The notes beneath the pieces are model-generated. The model searched no databases. It saw nothing but the letters and a program-made list of their open reading frames with translations, and was not told the origin of the DNA. A stretch of 64,000 bases of DNA, from the NCBI RefSeq assembly GCF_018129085.1, contig NZ_JAAGBB010000007.1, positions 62,001-126,000 of the forward strand, read 5' to 3'. Source of the stretch: Plastoroseomonas hellenica (GTDB taxonomy: Bacteria > Pseudomonadota > Alphaproteobacteria > Acetobacterales > Acetobacteraceae). The translations under genes were made by a program, and so were the position numbers. Position 1 is the stretch's first letter. Every line of letters starts with the position of its first letter. Positions 35,088 through 45,160 of this stretch are shown here, piece after piece.

Positions 35088-36389
35088 ATGCGCGCCGCCA
35101 TCATCCTTGCCGCCGGCCTCGGCACCCGCATGAAGTCCAGCCGCCCGAAGGCGCTGCACGCCATCGCCGGCCGGCCGATGCTCGCCCATCTCATCGCTGC
35201 CTGCGAAGGCCTCTTCGATCGTATCGTGGTGGTGGTGGGGCCGGAGATGGTGGCGCTCGAGAAGGTCGCCGCGCCGCATGCGACGGTGGTGCAGCATGAA
35301 CGCCTCGGCACCGGCCACGCCGCGCTGCAGGCGGCGCCGCTGCTGGACGGCTTCGCCGGCGACGCGGCGGTGCTCTATGCCGACAATCCACTCATCACCC
35401 GGGCGACCTTGGAGCGCCTGGTCGCGGCACGGCGGCAGGCGGGCCTCGCGCTGCTCGCGATGCGCCCGGCCGACCCCGCGCGCTATGGCCGTGTGCTGAC
35501 CGACGCGAATGGCGATATTACCAGGGTCGTCGAATGGGCCGATGCGACGGCGGCGGAGCGCGCCGTCGGCCTCTGCAATGCCGGCGTCGTCTGCGCGGAA
35601 GCCGAATCGCTGCTGCGCTGGCTGCGCGCTGTCAGCAACGACAATGCCAAGGGCGAGTATTATCTGACCGACGTGGTGGCGCTGGCCCGGCAGGATGGCG
35701 AACGTGCGGTCGCCGTCGAGGCGCCGGAGGCCGAGCTGCGCGGCATCAATTCCCGCGCCGAACTCGCGGAGGCGGAGGCCGCGATGCAGGCGCGGCTGCG
35801 CGCCGCGGCCTTCGAGGCCGGCGTGACGATGCAGGCGCCGGAGACGGTCTTCCTCGCCGCCGACACGGTGCTGGCACCGGATGTGGTGATCGGCCCGCAT
35901 GTGGTGTTCGGCCCCGGCGTGACGGTGGCCGAAGGGGCGGAGATCCGCGCCTTCTCGCATCTCGAAGGCGCGCGGGTCGAGCGGGACGCGATCATCGGTC
36001 CCTATGCGCGGCTCCGGCCAGGCACGGTCGTTGAAGCACGCGCCCATGTCGGCAACTTCGTAGAGCTGAAGGCGGCGACGCTGGGCGAAGGCGCCAAGGC
36101 GAACCACCTCAGCTATCTCGGGGATGCCACCATCGGTGCCGACGCCAATATCGGTGCCGGCACCATCACCTGCAATTACGACGGCATCGCCAAGCATCGC
36201 ACCGAGATCGGCGAGGGCGCCTTCATCGGCAGCGACACGGCGCTGGTGGCGCCAGTCAAGGTCGGCGCGCGTGCATTGGTCGCGGCGGGCAGCGTCATCA
36301 CCGAGGATGTGCCGGCCGATGCGCTGGCGATCGCGCGCGGCCGCCAGGTGACGAAGCCGGGGCGGGGTTTTCGGGGGAAGGGGAAGTAG
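35088..36389 (+). CDS. glmU: Bifunctional N-acetylglucosamine-1-phosphate uridyltransferase/glucosamine-1-phosphate acetyltransferase
   Basis: A 433-residue GlmU. N-terminal uridyltransferase: LAAGLGTRMKSSRPKALH (residues 5-22), QHERLGTGHA, YADNPLITRATL. C-terminal left-handed beta-helix acetyltransferase: repeated hexapeptides, RPGTVVEARAHVGNFVELK, HLSYLGDATIGADANIGAGTITCNYDG. It makes UDP-GlcNAc for peptidoglycan and lipopolysaccharide. The ATG at 35088 is the right start (frame open to 35052). A YADNP replaces the more usual YGDVP, a small variation in the nucleotide-sugar site. glmS follows after three bases. Confidence 0.95.
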   Translation: MRAAIILAAGLGTRMKSSRPKALHAIAGRPMLAHLIAACEGLFDRIVVVVGPEMVALEKVAAPHATVVQHERLGTGHAALQAAPLLDGFAGDAAVLYADNPLITRATLERLVAARRQAGLALLAMRPADPARYGRVLTDANGDITRVVEWADATAAERAVGLCNAGVVCAEAESLLRWLRAVSNDNAKGEYYLTDVVALARQDGERAVAVEAPEAELRGINSRAELAEAEAAMQARLRAAAFEAGVTMQAPETVFLAADTVLAPDVVIGPHVVFGPGVTVAEGAEIRAFSHLEGARVERDAIIGPYARLRPGTVVEARAHVGNFVELKAATLGEGAKANHLSYLGDATIGADANIGAGTITCNYDGIAKHRTEIGEGAFIGSDTALVAPVKVGARALVAAGSVITEDVPADALAIARGRQVTKPGRGFRGKGK

Positions 36390-36392
36390 CGC

Positions 36393-38216
<1,824 letters not shown>

Positions 38217-38226
38217 CGGCCCATCC

Positions 38227-38329
38227 CAGAGCGGTTTCCACTTCGCTGTGCTCGTTTCAACCGCTCTGGCGTTTATCTTGGCGAGCAGATTCACGCCTCC
38301 GGGCGATTCCGCCCTCCGGCGATCTGCTC
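38227..38329. repeat. Two stacked intergenic inverted repeats after glmS
   Basis: First element: CAGAGCGGTT (38227-38236) pairs perfectly with AACCGCTCTG (38259-38268). Second: GAGCAGAT (38283-38290) pairs with ATCTGCTC (38322-38329) and encloses a GGGCG-ATTC-CGCCC hairpin. The pair looks like a REP/SMASH-type dispersed palindrome of alphaproteobacteria and could also end the glmS transcript. No other copy is in this window. Confidence 0.6.
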
Positions 38330-38337
38330 TGGGGCGA

Positions 38338-38490
38338 TCAGATCCTGCCCATCAAGAGCAACACGATGATGATCAGCAGGATCAGCCCGAGGCCGCCGGA
38401 GGGATACGGCCCCCAGCCGCGGCTATAAGGCCAGGCCGGCAGGGCGCCGATCAGCAGCAGGATCAGGATGATGATCAGGATGGTGCCCAT
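38338..38490 (-). CDS. DUF3309 small membrane protein
   Basis: A 50-residue protein with two hydrophobic stretches flanking the conserved turn ALPAWPYSRGWGPYPSGG, which is diagnostic for DUF3309, a family of tiny alphaproteobacterial membrane proteins of unknown role. Ribosome site GGAGG lies ahead of the ATG at 38490. Confidence 0.88.
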   Translation of the reverse strand: MGTILIIILILLLIGALPAWPYSRGWGPYPSGGLGLILLIIIVLLLMGRI

Positions 38491-38583
38491 CCGGCGCCTC
38501 CGCGTTCCGTTCCTCCGGCCAGGTGCCGGCGCGGAGACGGAACGGCGGAATTGTCGCTTTGGTTGCAGCCCTCCTGCCAGCTT

Positions 38584-39528
38584 TCACTCCGGCTGCACGC
38601 CGAGCTCGCGCAGGATGCGCGCATAATTCCCGAATTCGCTGCGCACCATGGCGGTGAATTCGGCGCGTGGCATGAAGTTCACCACCACCCGCCCGGTCTC
38701 CGCCACCCGGCGGAATTGTGGGTCGTCGACGCCACTGCGGCAGGCCGCCTCGAGCTGGTTCAGCACTGGCTCCGGCGTGCCGTGCGGGGCATAGATGCCG
38801 ACCTGACTGAGCTGCTCGGCATCGATGCCCTGCTCGCGCGCGGTCGGGACATCCGGGTAGGCGGGGTGCCGGTGCGTGGAGAAGACGGCGATCAATCGTA
38901 GCCTTCCACTGTCCACCAGCTCGCTCGCCGAGGCGACCACGGTCGAGGAGAAGTCGAGCCGCCCGCCGAGCAGCTCATTCAGATGCGGCGGGTCGCCGCG
39001 ATAGGGGACATGGGTGAATTCGACACCGGTCGCGCGCTGCACCCGCCAGATGGCGAGTTGCGGCAGCGAGTTCGGGCCGGCGCTGCCGAAGGTGAGGGAG
39101 CGCCGCCGCCCTTCCGCGACCAGCCCCGGCAAGTCGCGGATCGGACTGTCGGCCCTGACCACCGCGCCGAGGATGTTTTCGTTGGTGCCGCAGACCGGCG
39201 CGAAGCTGTTCGGCCCGATGCCGGCGTTGCGCAGCAGATGCGGCTGCACGACGATTGCGGTCATTGGAGTCAGTCCGAGCGTATGCCCGTCCGGCGCGCT
39301 CAGCGCCACCGAGCGCATGCCGACCACGCCGGAACCGCCATCGCGGTTGGTGACTACCATCGGCTGCCCGAGCACGCGCTGGAAATGCTCGCCGAGTGCC
39401 CGGGCATAGCCATCGGCGGCACTGCCCGGTGAATAAGGCAGCACGAGCGTGATCGGCCGATCGGGGTAGGCGCCTGCCGGCAGCGTGGCCGCGAGTGACA
39501 GCGCGGCGGCGAGGAGCAATCGGCGCAT
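38584..39528 (-). CDS. Bug-family tripartite tricarboxylate receptor
   Basis: A 314-residue periplasmic receptor of the TctC/Bug family. Signal peptide LLLAAALSLAATLPAGA, then YPDRPITLVLPYSPGSAADGYAR, VVTNRDGGSGVVG, APDGHTLGLTPM and FTHVPYRGDPPHLNELLGG. The ATG at 39528 is preferred because a GGAGG site is spaced about ten bases before it; a GTG at 39537 that overlaps the cyclase stop is possible. It closes a three-gene minus-strand run with a cyclase and fumarylacetoacetase, suggesting that it captures a substrate for them. No TctA/TctB genes are near. Confidence 0.9.
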   Translation of the reverse strand: MRRLLLAAALSLAATLPAGAYPDRPITLVLPYSPGSAADGYARALGEHFQRVLGQPMVVTNRDGGSGVVGMRSVALSAPDGHTLGLTPMTAIVVQPHLLRNAGIGPNSFAPVCGTNENILGAVVRADSPIRDLPGLVAEGRRRSLTFGSAGPNSLPQLAIWRVQRATGVEFTHVPYRGDPPHLNELLGGRLDFSSTVVASASELVDSGRLRLIAVFSTHRHPAYPDVPTAREQGIDAEQLSQVGIYAPHGTPEPVLNQLEAACRSGVDDPQFRRVAETGRVVVNFMPRAEFTAMVRSEFGNYARILRELGVQPE

Positions 39529-39533
39529 GGCTC

Positions 39534-40322
39534 TCACTCCTCCAGGATCGCGACGGCGCGGGTCCAGCCGGCGGAGCCGCGATGCACCTTCACCGGGAAG
39601 CAGGCGACCGTGAAGCCGTCCGCGGGCAGGCTTTCGAGGTTGCTGAGCTTCTCCATGTGGCAGTAGCCGATCTCACGCCCGGCGCGATGGCCTTCCCAGA
39701 TCAGCGACGCGTCGCCGGTCGCCTGCACCTGGCGCTTGGTGTGGGAGAAGGGCGCGTCCCAGCTCCAACCATCGGTGCCGGTGACGCGCACGCCGCGCTC
39801 CAGCAGCCAGAGCGTCGCTGCCTTCCCGACGCCGCAGCCGGCGTGGATGTAGTCCGCCTCGCCGTAGCGGCTGCCGGCGCGGGTGTTGACGACCACGATC
39901 TCGAGCGGGCTCAGCGTGTGTCCGATGCGCTTGAGCTCGGCCTCCACATCGCCGGGTGTGGCGACATAGCCATCCTCGAAATGCCGGAAGTCGAGCTTGA
40001 CGCCAGGCTGGAAGCACCAGTCGAGCGGCACCTCGTCGATCCGCCAGGAGGGTTCGCCGCCCGGCACCGTCCGCTCGTTCATGCGGCTGAAGAAGTGGTA
40101 GGGCGCGTCGAGATGGGTGCCGTTGTGGGTGCTGATATGCACGCGCTCCACGGCGGCGTATTCACCACCCGGAAGCTGGTCGATCGCGATGCCGAATTCC
40201 TGCGCCATCATCGGCGCGGTCATGTGGTGGTCGTGATACTCGATCTCCGGCAGCATGCGCGGCGGGTCGCTCGCGATGCCAGCCTTCAGGGCGACCGAGA
40301 TGTCGATGATGCGGCGGGCCAT
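39534..40322 (-). CDS. Cyclase family protein (kynurenine formamidase-like fold)
   Basis: A 262-residue metal-dependent hydrolase. The family signature HNGTHLDAPYHF (about residues 65-76) gives the HxxxDxPxH-type metal site. The N terminus starts RRIIDISVAL. The gene follows fumarylacetoacetase by 25 bases and runs into the Bug receptor gene, so it belongs to the same catabolic unit. Its exact reaction cannot be read: families with this fold hydrolyse formylkynurenine, isatin or lactones. The frame stays open to 40460 upstream, but the ATG at 40322 fits the family start. Confidence 0.85.
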   Translation of the reverse strand: MARRIIDISVALKAGIASDPPRMLPEIEYHDHHMTAPMMAQEFGIAIDQLPGGEYAAVERVHISTHNGTHLDAPYHFFSRMNERTVPGGEPSWRIDEVPLDWCFQPGVKLDFRHFEDGYVATPGDVEAELKRIGHTLSPLEIVVVNTRAGSRYGEADYIHAGCGVGKAATLWLLERGVRVTGTDGWSWDAPFSHTKRQVQATGDASLIWEGHRAGREIGYCHMEKLSNLESLPADGFTVACFPVKVHRGSAGWTRAVAILEE

Positions 40323-40347
40323 GTGGTGACGTTCCCTCTTTGATGGT

Positions 40348-41646
40348 TCAGGCCTGGGGCCATTCCGGGGCGGGCAGGACGGTGCCGCGGCATTCGCCGA
40401 AGCCGATGCCGACGAAGCCCGGGCGCTCGGCGCGGGCGCGGAAGGTGACCTCGTCGCCATCCTCCAGGAACATCCGCTCGGTGCCGTCGGCGAGGCGGAG
40501 CGGGTTGTTGCCGAGCGTGATCTCGAAGAGGCAGGCGCGTTCGTGATCCTCGGGGCCGGAGACGGTGCCGCTGGCGATCAGGTCGCCGGGCCGCAGGTTG
40601 CAGCCATTGCTGGCGTGATGCGTCAGCATCTGGCCGAGCGTCCAGTACATGTGCCGGAAATTGGTCGCGACGATGCGCTCGGCGCGCGCGGCGCCGGCGG
40701 GCTTCAGCCAGGCCTCCATGGCGATGTCGAAATGCCCGGATGCCTGGTCGAAGGGGTCCGAGAGGTGGGGCAGGGGCGCCGGATCCCCTTCCGGCCGCAC
40801 CGCCGCCGCGCAGCGGAAGGGCGCCAGCGCCGCCGCCATCACCACCCAGGGCGAGATCGTGGTCGAGAGGGATTTCGAGAGGAAGGGGCCGAGCGGCATG
40901 CTCTCGAAGCGCTGGATGTCACGCGCCGACCAGTCGTTCAGCAGGCAATAGCCGAAGAGGTGGTCGGGCGCGCGGCCGAGCGGGATCGGCTCCCCAATCG
41001 CGTTGCCGGGGCCGATGAAGGCCGCGAATTCCAGCTCGAAGTCGAGCGCGGTGCAGGGGCCGAAATTGGCGCCGCCGCCGCGCTCGCCACGGATGCCGAG
41101 CGGCCGGCGCACCGCCTCCCCGGAGACGCGGAGCGAGGAGGCGCGGCTGTTATAGGCGATCGGCAGCCAGCGGAAGGCCGGCGGCAGCGGATTGTCGGGA
41201 CGGGTGGCGCGGCCGCCGCGCAGCGTGTGGTCGTAGGAGGTGAAGAAGTCGGTGAAGGCGCCGACCGCGGCGGGCAGGTGCATCTCGGCTGCCGCCATCG
41301 GTACCAGATGCGGCAGCGGCACCGCACCCTCCCGCAGCAGTGCCGATAGCCGCGCGCGCAGCGCGGCGGCGGCGCGGTTGCCGAGCGCCATCAGGGGATT
41401 GAGCGTCGGGCCCGCGGCGGCGGCGGCTTCGGCCGCCGCGCCTTCGAACAGCCCGGCCTCTCGCGCCGCGGCGAGGTCGAGGATCGCATCCCCGATCGCG
41501 ACCCCGGCCCGAGGGGCGGTGCCGGGGGTCGAGAAGATGCCGAAGGGCAGGTTCTGGATCGGGAAATCCGTCCCCGGCGCATTCGCGGCCGCGACCCAGG
41601 AACGGAGCGACGGGTCATGCGTGGCGTCGGTCGCGGCATCGCGCAT
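40348..41646 (-). CDS. fahA: Fumarylacetoacetase
   Basis: A 432-residue enzyme of the FAH family, the last step of homogentisate breakdown (fumarylacetoacetate to fumarate and acetoacetate). Signatures: N-terminal SH3-like domain (LRSWVAAANAPGTDFPIQNLPFG), TDFFTSYDH, FRWLPIAYNSRASSLRVSG, the metal-binding DFELEFAAFIG and LLNDWSARDIQ, and GPFLSKSLSTTISPWVV. Length is normal. The rest of the tyrosine pathway is not in the window, so a related substrate is possible. A GntR-type regulator gene is divergent from it across 79 bases. Confidence 0.93.
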   Translation of the reverse strand: MRDAATDATHDPSLRSWVAAANAPGTDFPIQNLPFGIFSTPGTAPRAGVAIGDAILDLAAAREAGLFEGAAAEAAAAAGPTLNPLMALGNRAAAALRARLSALLREGAVPLPHLVPMAAAEMHLPAAVGAFTDFFTSYDHTLRGGRATRPDNPLPPAFRWLPIAYNSRASSLRVSGEAVRRPLGIRGERGGGANFGPCTALDFELEFAAFIGPGNAIGEPIPLGRAPDHLFGYCLLNDWSARDIQRFESMPLGPFLSKSLSTTISPWVVMAAALAPFRCAAAVRPEGDPAPLPHLSDPFDQASGHFDIAMEAWLKPAGAARAERIVATNFRHMYWTLGQMLTHHASNGCNLRPGDLIASGTVSGPEDHERACLFEITLGNNPLRLADGTERMFLEDGDEVTFRARAERPGFVGIGFGECRGTVLPAPEWPQA

Positions 41647-41688
41647 CGGAGACGTTCCTCGAAGATGTTTGACGTGTTGAAGGCAGAA

Positions 41689-41698
41689 AAATATATTT
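41689..41698. promoter_or_regulatory. AT-rich palindrome between fahA and its divergent regulator
   Basis: AAATATATTT, a 10-base palindrome, lies in the only AT-rich patch of the 79-base divergent region. It is placed where a GntR-type repressor would control both directions, or it may be the -10 region. No experimental support; this is a candidate only. Confidence 0.35.
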
Positions 41699-41725
41699 CA
41701 TTGGAATTGTCGATAGGGAGTCTGC

Positions 41726-42409
41726 ATGCCCGAGCCGATGGGCGACCCGGCGACCGCCACCGAGGCGGCCGCCCGGCTGCTGCGGGCCGACATCCTGGCT
41801 GGAATCCTGCCGCCGGCGACCCCGCTGCGGCTGCGCATGCTGGCCGACCGCTACAACATCGGCGCGACCCCGCTGCGGGAGGCGCTGTCGCGCCTGGCCG
41901 CGCAGGGCGTTGTGGTGTCGGAGGGACAGCGCGGCTTTTCGGTGCCGCCGGTGACGCGCGCGCATCTGCTCGACATCACGCAATCCCGCCAACTCGTGGA
42001 GCCGGAGGCGCTGCGCCTCGCGATGCAGCATGGCGACGCCGCCTGGGAGGATGAGATCGTCGCCAGCTTCCATTTGCTGAAGCGAGAGCTGGAGCGCCGC
42101 GTCTCCTCGAGCGAGGCCTGGCTCGATGCCTATGAGGCGAAGCACCACCGCTTCCACCGCGCGCTCATCGCCGCCTGTCCGCTGGTCGCGGTGAAGGCTT
42201 TCTGCGACGCGCTCTATGAGCAGAAGACCCGCTATCGCCGCGTATTGAAGAGTGCGGGCCTGTTCGCGGACCGCGCCGTCGCGGTGCACGAGGAGCTGAT
42301 GCAGCTCACCCTGGCGCGGGACGCCGAACGGGCGCCGGCCGCGCTGGCGCTGCATATCGGCACCACGGCGGACGCGGTGCTGCGAGTCTTCGACGCCGCA
42401 CCCGGCTGA
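41726..42409 (+). CDS. GntR-family regulator, FCD subfamily
   Basis: A 227-residue regulator with an N-terminal winged helix (about 10-75; ILAGILPPATPLRLRMLADRYNIGATPLREALSRLAAQGVV) and a C-terminal FCD helical ligand domain (SRQLVEPEALRLAM, HHRFHRALIAAC, AVHEELMQLTLARDAERA) with His residues that usually bind a metal. It is divergent from the fahA-cyclase-receptor operon, its probable target, and a semialdehyde dehydrogenase gene follows 50 bases downstream. Confidence 0.92.
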   Translation: MPEPMGDPATATEAAARLLRADILAGILPPATPLRLRMLADRYNIGATPLREALSRLAAQGVVVSEGQRGFSVPPVTRAHLLDITQSRQLVEPEALRLAMQHGDAAWEDEIVASFHLLKRELERRVSSSEAWLDAYEAKHHRFHRALIAACPLVAVKAFCDALYEQKTRYRRVLKSAGLFADRAVAVHEELMQLTLARDAERAPAALALHIGTTADAVLRVFDAAPG

Positions 42410-42459
42410 CAGCAGGCGGTGCGGCGCCTATCTTCCTCTCGCAAGACCAGGAGGACGCC

Positions 42460-43938
42460 ATGCTCGATGCCACAACGAAGCTGCCGCTGAAGGATCCCGA
42501 TCTCTTCCGGCAGGCCAACTACATCGACGGGCAATGGGTGCAGGCGGACAGCGGCAAGACGCTTGCCGTGAAGAACCCGGCGACCGGTGAGGTGATCGGC
42601 CACGTCCCGGCGCTCAGCGCCGTCGAGACCCGCCGCGCGATCGAAGCCGCGAATGCGGCCTGGCCGGCCTGGCGCGCGATGCTGGCGAAGGAGCGCGGCG
42701 CCATCCTGCGCCGCCTGAACGACCTGATGCTCGCCAATGCCGACGACCTCGCGGCCATCATGACCGCCGAGCAGGGCAAGCCGCTCGCGGAAGCGAAGGG
42801 CGAGGTGGTCTATTCCGCGAGCTTCATCGAGTGGTTCGCCGAGGAGGGCAAGCGCGTCTATGGCGAGACCATTCCGCAGAACGCCAAGGGCCGCCGCATC
42901 CTGGTGACGAAGGAGCCGATCGGCGTCTTCGCGGCGATCACGCCCTGGAACTTCCCCTCCGCCATGATCACCCGCAAGGCCGGCCCCGGCTGGGCCGCAG
43001 GCTGCACCGGCGTGATCCGCCCGGCGTCCCAGACGCCGTTCAGCGCGCTGGCGATCGCCGTGCTCGCGGAACGCGCCGGCATGCCGAAGGGCGTCTGCAA
43101 CGTCATCACCGGGCCCTCCGGCGAGACGGGGCGCGAGCTCACCTCCAACCCGATCATCCGCAAGCTCTCCTTCACCGGCTCGACCGAGGTCGGCCGCGTG
43201 CTGCTGGCGCAATGCGCGGAGACCATCAAGAAGACCTCGATGGAGCTCGGCGGCAATGCGCCCTTCATCGTCTTCGACGATGCCGACCTCGACCAGGCGG
43301 TGCTGGGCGCCATGGCGTCCAAGTACCGCAACACCGGCCAGACCTGCGTCTGCGCCAACCGCATCCTGGTGCAGGACGGCGTCTATGACGCTTTCGCCGC
43401 CAAGCTGAAGGTCGCGGTCGAGGCGCTCAAGGTTGGCAACGGCATGGAGGATGGCGTCACCCAGGGCCCGCTGATCAACGCCGATGCGGTGACCAAGGTC
43501 GAGGAGCACATCGCCGATGCGCTGAAGCGCGGCGCCAATGTCGTCACCGGCGGCAAGCGCCACGATCGCGGCGGCAATTTCTTCCAGCCGACCGTGCTCG
43601 CCAACGTGCCGCATGACGCGCAGATCTTCCGCGAGGAGACCTTCGGCCCGGTGGCGCCGCTGTTCCGCTTCAAGACGGAAGCGGAGGCGATTGCACTCGC
43701 CAATGACACCGAATTCGGCCTCGCCTCCTATTTCTACGCCCGCGACGTCGGCCGGATCTTCCGCGTGGCGGAGGCGCTGGAATACGGCATCGTCGGTATC
43801 AACGAAGGCATCATCTCGACGGCCGAGGTGCCGTTCGGCGGCTTCAAGCAATCCGGCCTCGGCCGCGAAGGCAGCAGCCACGGCATCGAGGAATATATCG
43901 AGATGAAGTACCTGGCCCTCGGCGGCATCGGGAGCTGA
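42460..43938 (+). CDS. gabD: Succinate-semialdehyde dehydrogenase-type aldehyde dehydrogenase
   Basis: A 492-residue NAD(P)-dependent aldehyde dehydrogenase most like GabD. Signatures: FAAITPWNFPSAMITRKAGP, the Glu of MELGGNAPFIVFDDADLD near residue 262, catalytic Cys in NTGQTCVCANRILVQ, and EETFGPVAPLFRF. A run of LGREGSSHGIEEYIEMKYL closes it, typical for GabD. It oxidises succinate semialdehyde or a similar omega-oxoacid to feed the TCA cycle. It probably belongs to the same regulon as the preceding GntR regulator. Confidence 0.9.
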   Translation: MLDATTKLPLKDPDLFRQANYIDGQWVQADSGKTLAVKNPATGEVIGHVPALSAVETRRAIEAANAAWPAWRAMLAKERGAILRRLNDLMLANADDLAAIMTAEQGKPLAEAKGEVVYSASFIEWFAEEGKRVYGETIPQNAKGRRILVTKEPIGVFAAITPWNFPSAMITRKAGPGWAAGCTGVIRPASQTPFSALAIAVLAERAGMPKGVCNVITGPSGETGRELTSNPIIRKLSFTGSTEVGRVLLAQCAETIKKTSMELGGNAPFIVFDDADLDQAVLGAMASKYRNTGQTCVCANRILVQDGVYDAFAAKLKVAVEALKVGNGMEDGVTQGPLINADAVTKVEEHIADALKRGANVVTGGKRHDRGGNFFQPTVLANVPHDAQIFREETFGPVAPLFRFKTEAEAIALANDTEFGLASYFYARDVGRIFRVAEALEYGIVGINEGIISTAEVPFGGFKQSGLGREGSSHGIEEYIEMKYLALGGIGS

Positions 43939-43943
43939 CGGTT

Positions 43944-43974
43944 CGGGGCGAGGGGCCTCGCGCCTCTCGTCCCG
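43944..43974. terminator. Terminator-like hairpin after the semialdehyde dehydrogenase
   Basis: A 13-base-pair stem with two G-U pairs around a five-base loop (arms CGGGGCGAGGGGC and GCCTCTCGTCCCG) begins five bases after the stop. It lies between convergent genes and can serve both. No clear U tract. Confidence 0.6.
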
Positions 43975-43983
43975 GCCAGCAGG

Positions 43984-44226
43984 TCAGCTCGGGAAAATCA
44001 CGTCGGCGACTACTGAAACGGCGTCGCTGACGAAATCCGCAACAGCATCGCCGGCATGGTCCGGGGCCGCGTCATGTGCAGTCTCCCGGATACGCATTTG
44101 CACCTCCTCCAGCGCCGCGTTGCCCGCGGCATCCAACAGCGAATCCCGGAACTGCCGCTGCTGCGGAGGCTCGGCGTCAGAGGCCGGCGGATCGGCGTCG
44201 GGCGATGGCGGGCTGGTGTCGGACAT
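43984..44226 (-). CDS. Hypothetical protein, 80 residues
   Basis: I do not recognise this protein. It has a disordered acidic, Pro/Asp-rich N terminus (MSDTSPPSPDADPPASDAEPP) and a helical C-terminal half (RDSLLDAAGNAALEEVQMRI, AVADFVSDAVSVVADVIFPS). No signal peptide or clear membrane helix. The ribosome site GGAGAC lies ahead of its ATG. It may be a small regulatory or stress protein; confidence that it is expressed is moderate. Confidence 0.5.
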   Translation of the reverse strand: MSDTSPPSPDADPPASDAEPPQQRQFRDSLLDAAGNAALEEVQMRIRETAHDAAPDHAGDAVADFVSDAVSVVADVIFPS

Positions 44227-44276
44227 GGCCGTCTCCTGTGGCGCTCATCGGAAGCTGACCATCGATATCGTTTCGA

Positions 44277-45056
44277 TCAAGGGGCGAGCATCGCCTCCAC
44301 CTCCGCAATCACAGCCCGGATCTCCGGCTCCGGCCGGTCCGCCAGCCGGGTGAGCAGGGAGCGCCGGAAGGGCTCATTGGCCAGGCGCGCGGATTCCCGG
44401 AACCAATGCGCGGCCTCCTCGATGCGGCCGAGCGTGGTCAGCAGAGTGCCGAGGTTGAACTGGCCACGGAAATCGCCGCGCTCGGCCGACAGCCGATAGA
44501 GCTTCACCGCGCCTTCCGGGTCGCGCGGCATCTGCCAGCCTTCCTCCATGTAGCGGGCGACCATGTTCAGCGACTTGGCGTGGCCCTGCGTGGCTGCAGC
44601 GCGATACCAGCCGAGCGCCGCGGCGCGATCCATCGCCACGCCGTCGCCCCGGAGCAGCATGTTGGCGAAGTTGTACTGGCCCCAGTCGAAGCCGGCCTCG
44701 GCGGAGCGGCGGAACCAGGCGACGGCCTCCCCGAAGTCGATCGCTGTCCCCCAGCCCAGCTCATGGCAGCGGCCGAGCATGTTCATCCCCTCCGGCTCCC
44801 CGGCCCAGGCCGCCGATCCGAACCAGAAGAAGGCGGCGTCCCTGTCCTGCGGCACCCCGTGGCCGTCCAGCAGCATCTGCCCCCAGAGGGTCTGGGCCCT
44901 GGCCATGCCGTATTTGGCGGCCGCCTCCACCCAGGGTGCGGCCTCCTCGGGCGGGGCGCTGAAGGCGGCGGCCAGGGCGTCCGGGCCGGCGGCGCTCAAT
45001 TCACCGAAGGAGATGCTGCGGCGCGGCGCCGGGGCGGGGCGGGGGCGGAAGAACAT
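44277..45056 (-). CDS. Sel1-repeat (TPR-like) protein
   Basis: A 259-residue protein made of Sel1-like repeats of about 36 residues: ARAQTLWGQMLLDGHGVPQDRDAAFFWF, PEGMNMLGRCHELGWGTAIDFGEAVAWF, WGQYNFANMLLRGDGVAMDRAAALGWY, KSLNMVARYMEEGWQMPRDPEGAVKLY and a fifth degenerate one. Such proteins scaffold protein complexes, often in signalling or envelope stress. No signal peptide is evident. It is read divergently from glutathione reductase; an inverted repeat lies just upstream of its start. The ATG at 45056 is chosen over an upstream frame extension that would include that inverted repeat. Confidence 0.88.
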   Translation of the reverse strand: MFFRPRPAPAPRRSISFGELSAAGPDALAAAFSAPPEEAAPWVEAAAKYGMARAQTLWGQMLLDGHGVPQDRDAAFFWFGSAAWAGEPEGMNMLGRCHELGWGTAIDFGEAVAWFRRSAEAGFDWGQYNFANMLLRGDGVAMDRAAALGWYRAAATQGHAKSLNMVARYMEEGWQMPRDPEGAVKLYRLSAERGDFRGQFNLGTLLTTLGRIEEAAHWFRESARLANEPFRRSLLTRLADRPEPEIRAVIAEVEAMLAP

Positions 45057-45072
45057 GTGTCGCCGATAGCTC

Positions 45073-45093
45073 GTTTGCGAGTCGTTCGCAAAC
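45073..45093. promoter_or_regulatory. Inverted repeat between the Sel1 gene and glutathione reductase
   Basis: GTTTGCGA-gtcgt-TCGCAAAC, perfect 8-base arms separated by five bases, centred 27 bases upstream of the Sel1 gene and 78 bases upstream of gor. It looks like an operator for a dimeric regulator (TetR/LysR size class). No regulator gene is adjacent. Confidence 0.5.
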
Positions 45094-45160
45094 AGGCAAG
45101 CTTGGCGCCGGGCCGTCGGCACCCCAATCTCCTGCGCCGATCCTCAGGAGTCTGCCCAGC

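Noticed and set aside
36390-36392. A glmS-type ribozyme or riboswitch ahead of glmS
   Set aside because: Only three bases separate glmU and glmS, and the ribozyme is a Gram-positive feature.
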